From Chloracidobacterium sp. UBA6041 (GTDB lineage: Bacteria > Acidobacteriota > Blastocatellia > Pyrinomonadales > Pyrinomonadaceae): DNA of 60,149 nucleotides. The DNA lies in the NCBI GenBank assembly GCA_002427845.1, contig DIYZ01000268.1, positions 1 to 60,149 of the forward strand, given 5' to 3'. This document shows, in pieces, positions 26,333 through 34,792 of this stretch; the stretch's first letter is position 1, and every line of letters starts with the position of its first letter. The translations under genes and the position numbers were made by a program. The notes under the pieces were generated by a model, which ran no database searches, had not been told where the DNA came from, and saw only the letters and a program-made list of their open reading frames with translations.

Positions 26333-26838
26333 TTTGATTTGGCGAGTGGTAACAGGCGCAATCGTTCTAAACTTGCTGCCTTTCGCTTCGAGAGCGGGAA
26401 CCAGTTTTGCGGAATGCTACGGCCTCGCATTGTCCATTCCTCTGGTAGTAGGGAAGTTTAAGCCTACCATGTTTGGCTGCAAACGCGCCAATATTGGCTT
26501 GTTTTGGTTTGGGTCTTTACAAGATCGCTAAGACAAGAACTGGATGGCCCGGGTGACAGAACCAATAATGAATTGTTTCTTATCCGCTTCCATCTTGTTA
26601 ATCCTGTCAATCCTGTCAATGCCTGCACCTCGTAACACCGACATTGATCGACTTTCTTTTCATTTTCATCGTGTAATTCTGTCAAACCTGTGTATGCCTC
26701 ATTTTGGCGTGTGCTCGGCATCGATAACGTTATCGTCGCCACTGCCACCCTCGGTCGCTTTGCCTGTGCCTCTCGACGCTGTAGGCGTGCGAGTCGGCGA
26801 TGCGCTTATCGTGTTTGCAGAAGTTGTGAAACTGATTG
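26333..26838. other. Gene-free stretch with related direct repeats
   Basis: No credible gene. Two related blocks occur: one near 26593-26624 (TTAATCCTGTCAATCCTGTC) and one near 26672-26699 (TAATTCTGTCAAACCTGTGT). Both look like degenerate copies of one short intergenic word. Confidence 0.5.
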
Positions 26839-26915
26839 GTACCCGCGGCAGGGGTCGAACCTGCGACCTTTCGCTCCGGAGGCGAACGCTCTAATCCACT
26901 GAGCTACGCGGGCAA
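26839..26915 (-). tRNA. tRNA-Arg (anticodon CCG)
   Basis: The reverse complement starts GCCCGCGTAGCTCAGTGG and ends CGCGGGTA plus an encoded CCA (26839-26841). The anticodon arm TTCGC-CTCCGGA-GCGAA gives anticodon CCG. The T arm has GGTTCGACCC. Confidence 0.95.
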
Positions 26916-27144
26916 TGCTTGTTTGCGACAAAAGATAACACAGCATCGCGGCGCCCTGCCACGCACGCCTCAAGCACCTGTCTTAAGTCAGGTGATTCCG
27001 ATTAGCAGTTGACTCCTGAACCGTTTCAACTGTTGATGAGGAAAACGTTGAAGGTTATCTCCAGATCGTAAACGGCAAGTACCGACCCTGAAATGCCGCG
27101 CCAATGAGAGTTTTTTGAGCCGGCCCTACGACGTTCAAAACAAA

Positions 27145-28185
27145 CTAGCCGGTCACTCGAAGGATTCCCTTAACGATCCAGAAAGAAACTGCGGCGATTA
27201 GGCCGGCGCAAGGAATCGTCAAGATCCAGGCCCAAACGATTCTGCCAGCAACTCCCCATTTAACTGCGGACAGACGACGAGTGGCGCCAACTCCGACAAT
27301 GGCGCCGGTAATCGTGTGCGTAGTGGAAACGGGCGTTCCGGTGAGCGTGACATAGGCAAGCGTGATCGCGGCGGCACTCTCCGCGCAAAAACCCCCGATG
27401 GGCCGCAGCTTGGTTATTTTGGATCCCATTGTGTGAACGATCCGCCAGCCTCCTGACAATGTGCCGAACGCGATGGCTGCATGGGCAATCAAAACAACCC
27501 AGATTGGAATTGGAGGGATCGTGCCATTAGGTCCATATGCGAGAACGCCACCCGCCGCCAGCACGGCGGTGATGATGCCCATCGTCTTTTGCGCATCGTT
27601 ACCACCGTGGCCCAGTGAAAACGCCGCCGCCGAAAATAGTTGTCCTTTTCGGAAAAACTTATCGACGGTTTTCGGTGTCGCGCGGCGGAATATCCAATGC
27701 ACGGCTACCATCAAGGTGAATCCCAGCACCATTCCAATCAGCGGCGACAAAACGATAAATTTAATAGTACGAAACCAAACATCGGTTTTCAGCAGACCGT
27801 GAATGCCTCCAAAGGCTGCGATGCCTGCGCCCGCGTATCCGCCCAGCAGTGCATGTGAACTCGAGGTGGGCAAGCCCAGATACCAGGTTATGAGATTCCA
27901 AATAATCGCGCCCAACAATGCGCAGAGGAGCACATAGAGGCGCAGGTCTTCGCTGATTAGATCCATGCGCACGCCATCACCAATCGCTTTCGCGACGCGA
28001 GTGCCAAAGACCGCGAAGGCCACGAAGTTGAAAAATGCTGCCCACACCACGGCGATCCCGGGAGAGAGGACGCGTGTCGAGACGACCGTGGCGATGGAAT
28101 TAGCGGCGTCGTGAAAACCGTTGATGTAATCGAATACGAGTGCGAGCGCGACGAGAACTATGACGAAGGCGAAGGTGGCGGTCAT
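27145..28185 (-). CDS. pit: Inorganic phosphate transporter, PiT family
   Basis: 346 residues from ATG 28185. The upstream extension to 28263 only translates a TGAGTGATGAG-type repeat and is rejected. About ten helices are present. The two PiT signature regions are FDYINGFHDAANSIATVVST and, in the second half, GHGGNDAQKTMGII; GGWRIVHTMGSKI also matches. The protein takes up phosphate with H+ or Na+, possibly as a metal-phosphate complex. The DUF47 gene lies directly upstream on the same strand, the usual partner arrangement. Confidence 0.95.
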   Translation of the reverse strand: MTATFAFVIVLVALALVFDYINGFHDAANSIATVVSTRVLSPGIAVVWAAFFNFVAFAVFGTRVAKAIGDGVRMDLISEDLRLYVLLCALLGAIIWNLITWYLGLPTSSSHALLGGYAGAGIAAFGGIHGLLKTDVWFRTIKFIVLSPLIGMVLGFTLMVAVHWIFRRATPKTVDKFFRKGQLFSAAAFSLGHGGNDAQKTMGIITAVLAAGGVLAYGPNGTIPPIPIWVVLIAHAAIAFGTLSGGWRIVHTMGSKITKLRPIGGFCAESAAAITLAYVTLTGTPVSTTHTITGAIVGVGATRRLSAVKWGVAGRIVWAWILTIPCAGLIAAVSFWIVKGILRVTG

Positions 28186-28200
28186 GTTTGCGAAGAAAGT

Positions 28201-28302
28201 AATGAGTAATGAGTGATGAGTGGCGAGCAATGAGTATTGACTACCTGGACGCCTGGGTATCACTTATTCCACACATAACTCATCACTCATGACTCATCAC
28301 TT
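28201..28302. repeat. Inverted repeat of TGATGAGT words
   Basis: Tandem TGAGTAATGAGTGATGAGT-type words (28201-28239) face ACTCATCACTCATGACTCATC (28277-28297). It fills the gap between the DUF47 gene and pit. The same word recurs at 46020-46063. Confidence 0.75.
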
Positions 28303-28305
28303 TTC

Positions 28306-28929
28306 CTAAGTATGCTTAATGATTACGCTTTCGATTATGTTAGCGACGTTTTCGCAGCGATCGACGGCGGCCTCGAGTTTTTCATAAACCTCTTTCCACT
28401 TGAGGACGGTCAGGGCGTCGTGTGAGTCATGAAACAACTCGGCAATCGCCGCGTGGTAAATGTCGTCGCCTTCGTTTTCCAACCGGTGAATTTCGACCAG
28501 TCTTTGTGTCACATTCTTCGGCTTCTGCAGCATGGCGACAATCTCCTTGAGCTGGTCCGCCATGCGTTCGATCACATCGGCGAAGTCTCTTGCATAATCG
28601 GTTATCTCGTGGACGTCGAAGATAATAATTGCGCGCGCGGCGTCGTCAATCAGGTCGACGATGTCGTCGAGCGCGGTTGACATGGTGTAAATGTCTTCGC
28701 GATCAAAGGGAGTGATAAACGATTTGTTGAGCCGCGTCGAAATATTATGCGTCAACTCGTCGCACGCGTGCTCGAGGCCTTTGATGCGTTGCGCATACTC
28801 TTCGTAGTCGTGGTTTTTGTCGGCCAGCATCTCCTTCAGTTCGCGCGCCGCGGCGGAGATGTAAAGCGTCATCTGGATGAAGAGATCGAAGTACTGCTCT
28901 TCACGGGGCAGAAAATTAAGTAAACCCAT
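28306..28929 (-). CDS. DUF47/PhoU-like accessory protein of the phosphate transporter
   Basis: 207 residues from ATG 28929 (MGLLNFLPREEQYFDLF), where the family usually begins; a start at 28983 would add 18 unconserved residues. It is all helical, with two PhoU-like acidic motifs (FDREDIYTMSTALDDIVDLI and HRLENEGDDIYHAAI) that bind metal. It is encoded just upstream of pit in the same direction and likely modulates transporter activity. Confidence 0.92.
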   Translation of the reverse strand: MGLLNFLPREEQYFDLFIQMTLYISAAARELKEMLADKNHDYEEYAQRIKGLEHACDELTHNISTRLNKSFITPFDREDIYTMSTALDDIVDLIDDAARAIIIFDVHEITDYARDFADVIERMADQLKEIVAMLQKPKNVTQRLVEIHRLENEGDDIYHAAIAELFHDSHDALTVLKWKEVYEKLEAAVDRCENVANIIESVIIKHT

Positions 28930-29075
28930 ATCAGGATTCCCTGGCTGTAGAAGTTCTTTTGATTGCTTTGGAAGAAGCGGCACTATATCCCAGAGGTTTG
29001 TCGATTGTCCATCTGAATGTGATTTGAACGCCGTCTAAACTTAAAAAGTCACTGATCACACTCAAGACTCATAAC

Positions 29076-29216
29076 CTCATGGTCAGGAAGGGGGTATACC
29101 CCCGCCTCAAATAGCAAAGTCACTCAACAAAGTGGGCAAAACTAATGTCAATATTTATTATTCACTTGAATGATTGCATTTCGAGAAGCGGGGTATACCC
29201 CCTTCCTAACCATGAG
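29076..29216. repeat. Inverted repeat with GGGGGTATACCCCC core
   Basis: The left arm (29076-29108, CTCATGGTCAGGAAGGGGGT...) and right arm (29183-29216) are near-perfect reverse complements of about 33 bases with a 74-base AT-rich spacer. Nearby, ACTTTCAAAGTTGAG occurs twice (about 29218 and 29282). The rest of the 28930-29421 gap shows no gene. Confidence 0.85.
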
Positions 29217-29421
29217 ACTTTCAAAGTTGAGTTAAGGATCTTCCGGTTCTGACTTTGGGTTGCTCTGTGCCTCTGTGGCAAACTTTCAAAGTTGAGCCTT
29301 GGTTCCGGTCGCTACGGCTCCCGGTTCTGTACATTGATTGCGTGGATTTTTCAAACCAGGATACTGGACCCCGGTCTTTCGCACTTGCAAAAGCCGAGCG
29401 TCGTCGTATATCAAGGTAGCA

Positions 29422-30405
29422 ATGAACGACAAAAATTACTTTGCTGAAGTCCAGGGCTTTCTTCGCCTGGAGTCGGAAGCGATAGCGAAGACGGCGGCGC
29501 GCCTGAAGCAGGACGAGGTCGAACGGGTCGTACGGCTATTCGCCGCCTGTAAAGGCAAGATTGTGATTCTGGGTGTAGGCAAGTCGGGAATCATTGCGCA
29601 GAAAATTGCCGCCACTATGACCAGCACCGGGTCGGCGGCGCTTTATCTCCATCCGTCCGACGCCTTGCATGGAGGCATCGGGATTATCAATGGCGAGGAC
29701 GTCGTGATGATTCTGAGCAACAGCGGCGAAACGGATGAAATAATCGAGATGCTGCCATACCTCCAGCGGCGGCAGGTGCCAATCGTTGCGCTGGTCGGAA
29801 ATGCAGACTCGAGCCTGGCGCGCCGCGCGGATGTGGTTATCGACGGCTCTGTCGATCATGAAGCGTGTCCGCTGAATCTTGCGCCGACGACGAGCACGAC
29901 GGTGGCGCTGGCCCTGGGTGATGCGCTGGCGATGACGCTCATGCAGGTAAAGGGACTGACGCCGGACGATTTTGCAGTGAACCATCCGGCCGGCCAGTTG
30001 GGGAAACGTCTTACGTTGCGGGTTGTCGATCTGATGCACAGCGGCGCCCACAATCCAACGATCAAATCAGGTGCGACCTGGGTTGAAATAGTTAAGGGCA
30101 TCAGCGACGGCGGACTGGGGGCGGTTAATGTTATTGACGAAGCGGGACGCTTGTCGGGAATCATCACGGACGGCGATCTGCGTCGCGCGATCCAACGTCT
30201 CGATCCAGCCGCGCTCGGGAATTTGAAGTGTGATGAGATTATGACGAGGAATCCGGTGGTGGCTGCTCCCGAACTTCTGGCCTATGACGCGCTGCGATTA
30301 ATGGAGGACCGACCTTCGCAGATTTCGGTGCTGCCGGTGGTTGATGACGCGAGAATTTGCCGCGGAATAATTCGCTTGCACGACATTGTGCGAAGTGGGC
30401 TATGA
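29422..30405 (+). CDS. kdsD: Arabinose-5-phosphate isomerase (SIS plus two CBS domains)
   Basis: 327 residues from ATG 29422; the longer frame from 29338 adds an unconserved leader. The SIS domain (about 35-180) has ILGVGKSGIIAQKIAATMTS, the sugar-phosphate loop HPSDALHGGIG and LSNSGETDEI. The histidine-containing region NHPAGQLGKRL is diagnostic. Two CBS domains follow (VDLMHSG... and DEIMTRNPVV...). The enzyme converts ribulose-5-phosphate to arabinose-5-phosphate for Kdo synthesis in LPS, consistent with lpxC nearby. KpsF/GutQ paralogs cannot be excluded. Confidence 0.92.
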   Translation: MNDKNYFAEVQGFLRLESEAIAKTAARLKQDEVERVVRLFAACKGKIVILGVGKSGIIAQKIAATMTSTGSAALYLHPSDALHGGIGIINGEDVVMILSNSGETDEIIEMLPYLQRRQVPIVALVGNADSSLARRADVVIDGSVDHEACPLNLAPTTSTTVALALGDALAMTLMQVKGLTPDDFAVNHPAGQLGKRLTLRVVDLMHSGAHNPTIKSGATWVEIVKGISDGGLGAVNVIDEAGRLSGIITDGDLRRAIQRLDPAALGNLKCDEIMTRNPVVAAPELLAYDALRLMEDRPSQISVLPVVDDARICRGIIRLHDIVRSGL

Positions 30406-30508
30406 ACAAATTCTGCCACAGCTGGACACGGATCAAAGCAGATTAGGGCAATATCAGTTAAGACATTTTTAAGCAACGACCGCAGCCGAGTTTTGTTTAT
30501 CCGTTCTG

Positions 30509-30665
30509 TATGTATCCGTGTTTATCTGTGGCTATGGGCTTTAGCTACAAATAAGCGGCCACAGATTTACACGGATAAACATGGATTAAGCAACTACTTC
30601 GGCCGTGTTCTTTTCCGATCTGGGTGCATCCGTGTTTATCTGTGGCTGCCTGATCTGTGGCAGGG
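30509..30665. repeat. Three copies of a TATCCGTGTTTATCTGTGGC word, alternating orientation
   Basis: Copies lie at about 30512-30533 (+), 30557-30582 (-, CCACAGATTTACACGGATAA) and 30625-30648 (+). The third copy lies inside the 3' end of lpxC. Confidence 0.8.
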
Positions 30666-31551
30666 TCTCCGGCATATCCACAATGTCCCACGCTGAACGC
30701 ACGCGCAGTAGTTTCGACATCAAACCCGCATGCATGATGTGGCCGCTTCTCTCCGCAACCACCTTTCCGAGAATTGGCATTCCCAATAGCGCCAGGTCGC
30801 CAATGATGTCCAGAATCTTGTGACGCACAAACTCGTCGCGAAACCTGAGGCCGGTCTTATTCAACATGCCCTCTGGTGTGAGTACGATGGCATTGTCCAG
30901 CGAACCGCCGCGAATCAGGTTGGCGCGCTGCAGCGCCTCGATCTCATCCGTAAAGCCAAAGGTTCGCGCGGCTGCTATCTCGCGGCTGAAGGCGCCGTCG
31001 TCCAAATGTAGCGAAAACTTTTGCACGCCGATCATCGGGTGAGGGAAGTCGATCAGACAGTCGATCTGATAGTGATCGCCGGGTTCCACGCTGATACGCC
31101 GGTTGTTTTGTTCGAAGGAAACCCTTTCGCGCACCAGCAAAGCTCTGCGCGCCAGTGGCTGTTCAATGATTCCCGCCTTCTCAATCATCTCGGCGAAAAC
31201 TTCCGCCGAGCCATCCAGTATCGGAATCTCCAGGTTATCAACCTCGATGTAGACGTTATCCACGCCCAGCCCGCGCAACGCAGACAACAGATGCTCAACC
31301 GTCGAAAGCATCACGCCGGTACGCATCAACGTCGTAGCGTAGCTACAGTGCGCGACGGACTCAACCGTGGCGGGGATTTCGAAACCACCAAGATCGGTGC
31401 GCCGAAAAACATAGCCCGTGTCCGGCGGAGCGGGCATTAGTCGCACATTTACGGGTACTGCTGTGTGCAATCCCACGCCACTAGTCTCAACCGGCGATCG
31501 GAGTGTAGTTTGTCTAACCAAATCTGTGGTCCTCAGAGGAATAGAACTCAT
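30586..31551 (-). CDS. lpxC: UDP-3-O-acyl-N-acetylglucosamine deacetylase
   Basis: 321 residues from ATG 31551 (MSSIPLRTTDLVRQTTL). Zinc and catalytic motifs are present: STVEHLLSALRG, IPILDGSAEVF, HKILDIIGDLALLG and SGHIMHAGL. It performs the first committed step of lipid A synthesis, so the organism makes an LPS-type outer membrane. The last about 24 residues (QPQINTDAPRSEKNTAEVVA) are translated from an intergenic-type repeat copy, so the natural C-terminus has been replaced or extended by repeat sequence. KdsD is convergent from the other side. Confidence 0.95.
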   Translation of the reverse strand: MSSIPLRTTDLVRQTTLRSPVETSGVGLHTAVPVNVRLMPAPPDTGYVFRRTDLGGFEIPATVESVAHCSYATTLMRTGVMLSTVEHLLSALRGLGVDNVYIEVDNLEIPILDGSAEVFAEMIEKAGIIEQPLARRALLVRERVSFEQNNRRISVEPGDHYQIDCLIDFPHPMIGVQKFSLHLDDGAFSREIAAARTFGFTDEIEALQRANLIRGGSLDNAIVLTPEGMLNKTGLRFRDEFVRHKILDIIGDLALLGMPILGKVVAERSGHIMHAGLMSKLLRVRSAWDIVDMPETLPQIRQPQINTDAPRSEKNTAEVVA

Positions 31552-31945
31552 GAATTTCAATAGCACAGATTTCACGGGCAATGCTTATGCCGCTTTGCAA
31601 ACCTCGCAATCGACCCAACCCCTGAAGGCGACGTGTTGCGCACTAGCTACAACCTGCGAGAATCGAAGGTGAGAATGCAACAGTAACTTGGGTCTTGCGG
31701 CTTCGCCGCCATCCGTGCGGTAAGGCTTCGCCTTACCGCAGTGATCAACTTCGTGCCTGGAGGCTGTACCTCTGGTTTTCCAGGCGCAGCCTTCTTATTA
31801 GTTGGCTCGACGGAAAGGCAAAGCCTTTCCGCACGGAGTGCGGCAGAGCCGCCGCGTGCGACTTTGTTTCGATCTCTGCGGTTTACAGTAAACGTGAATT
31901 GCCTCTGATTGACACTCCGAAAACGCCTCTCTATGATCGAAACAC
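31552..31945. repeat. Cluster of small palindromes between lpxC and polA
   Basis: Several perfect hairpins occur: GCGGTAAGGC-TTC-GCCTTACCGC (31718-31740), GCGGC-TTC-GCCGC near 31697, CGGAAAGGC-AAA-GCCTTTCCG near 31811 and CCGCAC-GGA-GTGCGG near 31832. They resemble REP-type elements. The promoter of polA must lie within or after them. No gene is seen. Confidence 0.7.
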
Positions 31946-34684
31946 ATGTCAACCGAGCAAGCTTCTACTGGTGAAAAACCAATCGAACGGGTTTTTCTAA
32001 TCGATTCGATGTCGCACATTTTTCGCGCGTTCTTTGCGCCGATGGCGAATCGCGCCGCGCCGCTCGCAACCTCCAAGGGCCAGGTCACTCAAGCCATTTA
32101 CATTTTCACAAACATGCTGCGTAAGCTTCTGCAGGACGAGAAACCAAATTACGTTGCCGCCATTTTTGAGTCGGGCGAGAAAACGTTTCGTCACGAGACG
32201 TTTGCGGATTACAAAGCCAATCGGCTCGCGATGCCTGAAGATCTTGCGTCACAGCTCCCCTACATCCTTCGTCTGTGCGAAGCCTTCAATATTCCTGTAA
32301 TCAACGCGCCTGGGTTTGAAGCCGATGACGTGATTGGCACTCTGGCTGTAAGAGTCGCGGAGAAAAAACTTCAGGCGGTGATTGTTTCGAACGACAAGGA
32401 CATGTGCCAGCTTGTCAGCGATCCTTATGTCGTCGCCATGCGCCAGAATTCTCAGGTGGTGAAACGCAAGGAGTATGTGCCTCCAATTGAGTGGTGCGAC
32501 GAAGCCTGGGTGGAGAAGAAGTTTGGCGTGCCCGCCGACAAGATCGTCGATCTGTTGGGCCTGATGGGAGACTCAATCGACAACATACCGGGCGCGCCCG
32601 GTATTGGCTCGAAAGGCGCCGTGCAGATCATCACGGAGTTTGGATCGATCGAAGAAGCGCTCAAACGTTGGGAGGAAGTTAAGCACAAAACCTATCGCGA
32701 ATCGTTGCGCGACAACCCCGATTTGATTCGGCAGTCAAGAGAGCTGGCCCGCATACGAATGGATCTTGATGTCGAGTTGGATCTTGATCAACTCAAAGCC
32801 AGGCCACCAGATCGAGCGGCTGCATATGAACTTTTTAAAGAACTCGAATTCTCAGCACTGACGCGAGAGTTTTCCGACGCGGCCGGCGCGGCCCCGGCGC
32901 GCGTCGATGCCACTCTTGATTATCAGATTGTTGATACGCCCGCCGCTTTGGATAGCTTAGTAAAAAAACTCTGGGACGCTGAAAGTGTCGGCATAGCGGT
33001 AGCCGATTCCACTCCGCCCGGAAGCGGCGAGCAGCAATGCGCCATCGATTACGACGCTGCTGAAGGGATCGCGTTCTCTACAGCGGCAGGGGCGTCCGCG
33101 GTTATCGACTTTGCAAAATTTGGTGATCAGCGCGAAGCTGCAATCGCCGCTGTTCGTGAAGTTATTTCAAACGGCCTGCTGGAAAAGTCTGTTCACGATT
33201 TGAAACGCGCCGTCGGGTTGCTGGCCCGGCTCGACATCACGCTCGTAGGTGTTAAGGACGATACGTTCTTGGCTGCTTATCTGTTGGATCCGAATCGGAG
33301 CAAATATGAGCTAGGCGATCTGGCGCGGGAAGCCGTTGGCGTCGAGAGCATTGAAAGACCAGTTTCAGGCGGCTGGTCAGATTCGCAATGGCAAACGGCC
33401 GTTGCTGCTGATCTGACGGGCCGCACTGCGAAGGTTTTGCATCAGCGCATTCTCGAGCAGAAGCTCGAAACCATTTATAGCGAGATGGAGTTGCCCCTGG
33501 CGCCGCTTTTGTTTCGCATGGAGCGTGCGGGCTTGAAAGTGGACCGCACGACGCTCGCCGACCTCTCGAATTATCTCGGGCTGGAACTAAAAAAGTTAAC
33601 AGTAAAAATCTATGAGCTTGCGGGACGGGAATTCAACATCGGATCACCCAAACAGGTCGGTGAAGTGCTTTCCGAGTTGGACATAGCCTCGGGAAGAAAA
33701 ACTTCAACTGGTCGCATCTCCACCAGTAAAGCCGTGTTGGAAGAGTTGGCCCAGACTCATGAGCTGCCGAGATTGATAATCGATTACCGTGAGCTCGACA
33801 AACTCAAAAGCGTTTACACTGACGCGCTGCCTCATCAGATCGCGGCGGATGGAAGAATTCACTGCCTGCTGAATCAAACCGTCGCGGCAACGGGCCGCCT
33901 CTCTTCCAGTGAACCGAATTTGCAGAACATTCCTATTCGCACCGAGCTGGGCCGTCGCATTCGGCGCTCCTTTGTGGCCGAAAAGGGAAACAAGATTATT
34001 TCGGCGGACTACTCTCAACTCGAGCTGCGTCTCCTGGCGCACATCACTCAGGATGCCGTGATGCTCGAGGCGTTTCAACATGGAGAAGACATTCACGCCC
34101 GCACGGCCCGTTTGGTCTTCGGCGCCAAAACCGATGAGGAACTGAAAGAGGCGCGCCGGTTTGCGAAGATCGTTAACTTCGCCATCGCTTATGCGATCGA
34201 ACCCTGGGGCTTGTCGCAGCGAGTCGGCATCACGCGGCAGGAAGCGAAGAAAGTGATAGAAGACTATTACAACACGTACAAAGGCGTGCGCCGCTACATG
34301 GAAGAGGTGCCGTTGCGCGCGCGCGAACATGGTTATGTGCGTTCAATCTATGGGCGGATTCGCCCGCTTCCCGGCATTAGCGATCGCAATGCAAATATTC
34401 GTAAGGCTGCCGAACGTGAAGCGATCAATATGCCGATCCAGGGCACGGCGAGCGACATTGTTAAAATCGCCATGCTCAGAGTTGACGAAGAGTTCAAACG
34501 CGAAGGCATCAAGGCACTACTGCTGATGCAGGTGCACGACGAACTGCTGGTCGAAGCCTCGGCGGAGACGGCGGAACACGTCGCGGGAATTCTAAAGAGA
34601 GAAATGGAATCCGCCGTCAGTCTGGATGTGCCGCTGGTGGTGGACGTGGGCATTGCTGACAACTGGATGGACGCAAAGCCTTAG
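31946..34684 (+). CDS. polA: DNA polymerase I
   Basis: 912 residues with all three PolA regions. The 5'-3' nuclease (1-290) has DSMSHIFRAFFA, FEADDVIGTLA, SNDKDM and GDSIDNIPGAPGIGSKGA. In the 3'-5' exonuclease region the DxE of motif I is not seen (VGIAVADSTPPG), so proofreading is probably lost. The polymerase region has motif A (SADYSQLELRLLAHI), the O helix (RRFAKIVNFAIAYAIEPWGL) and motif C (MQVHDELLVEA). In the O helix, both glycines of the usual NFGxxYG are alanine. It works in Okazaki fragment processing and excision repair gap filling. Confidence 0.97.
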   Translation: MSTEQASTGEKPIERVFLIDSMSHIFRAFFAPMANRAAPLATSKGQVTQAIYIFTNMLRKLLQDEKPNYVAAIFESGEKTFRHETFADYKANRLAMPEDLASQLPYILRLCEAFNIPVINAPGFEADDVIGTLAVRVAEKKLQAVIVSNDKDMCQLVSDPYVVAMRQNSQVVKRKEYVPPIEWCDEAWVEKKFGVPADKIVDLLGLMGDSIDNIPGAPGIGSKGAVQIITEFGSIEEALKRWEEVKHKTYRESLRDNPDLIRQSRELARIRMDLDVELDLDQLKARPPDRAAAYELFKELEFSALTREFSDAAGAAPARVDATLDYQIVDTPAALDSLVKKLWDAESVGIAVADSTPPGSGEQQCAIDYDAAEGIAFSTAAGASAVIDFAKFGDQREAAIAAVREVISNGLLEKSVHDLKRAVGLLARLDITLVGVKDDTFLAAYLLDPNRSKYELGDLAREAVGVESIERPVSGGWSDSQWQTAVAADLTGRTAKVLHQRILEQKLETIYSEMELPLAPLLFRMERAGLKVDRTTLADLSNYLGLELKKLTVKIYELAGREFNIGSPKQVGEVLSELDIASGRKTSTGRISTSKAVLEELAQTHELPRLIIDYRELDKLKSVYTDALPHQIAADGRIHCLLNQTVAATGRLSSSEPNLQNIPIRTELGRRIRRSFVAEKGNKIISADYSQLELRLLAHITQDAVMLEAFQHGEDIHARTARLVFGAKTDEELKEARRFAKIVNFAIAYAIEPWGLSQRVGITRQEAKKVIEDYYNTYKGVRRYMEEVPLRAREHGYVRSIYGRIRPLPGISDRNANIRKAAEREAINMPIQGTASDIVKIAMLRVDEEFKREGIKALLLMQVHDELLVEASAETAEHVAGILKREMESAVSLDVPLVVDVGIADNWMDAKP

Positions 34685-34792
34685 GACAGTTCAGAGTTCG
34701 ACCTTTAGGTTGCGCGGTTACGGCGGCAGTCAAGCTAAGGCTTGTACTCTAAACTGGGGCGGTGGCCCGAACGTGAGGTGGGGCTTTAATTA

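Noticed and set aside
27145..28263. Longer PiT reading frame starting at 28263
   Set aside because: The extra 26 residues come from the TGAGTGATGAG repeat; conserved PiT sequence begins after ATG 28185.
30493..30696. 67-codon plus frame between kdsD and lpxC
   Set aside because: It translates the TATCCGTGTTTATCTGTGG repeat copies and overlaps the lpxC 3' end.
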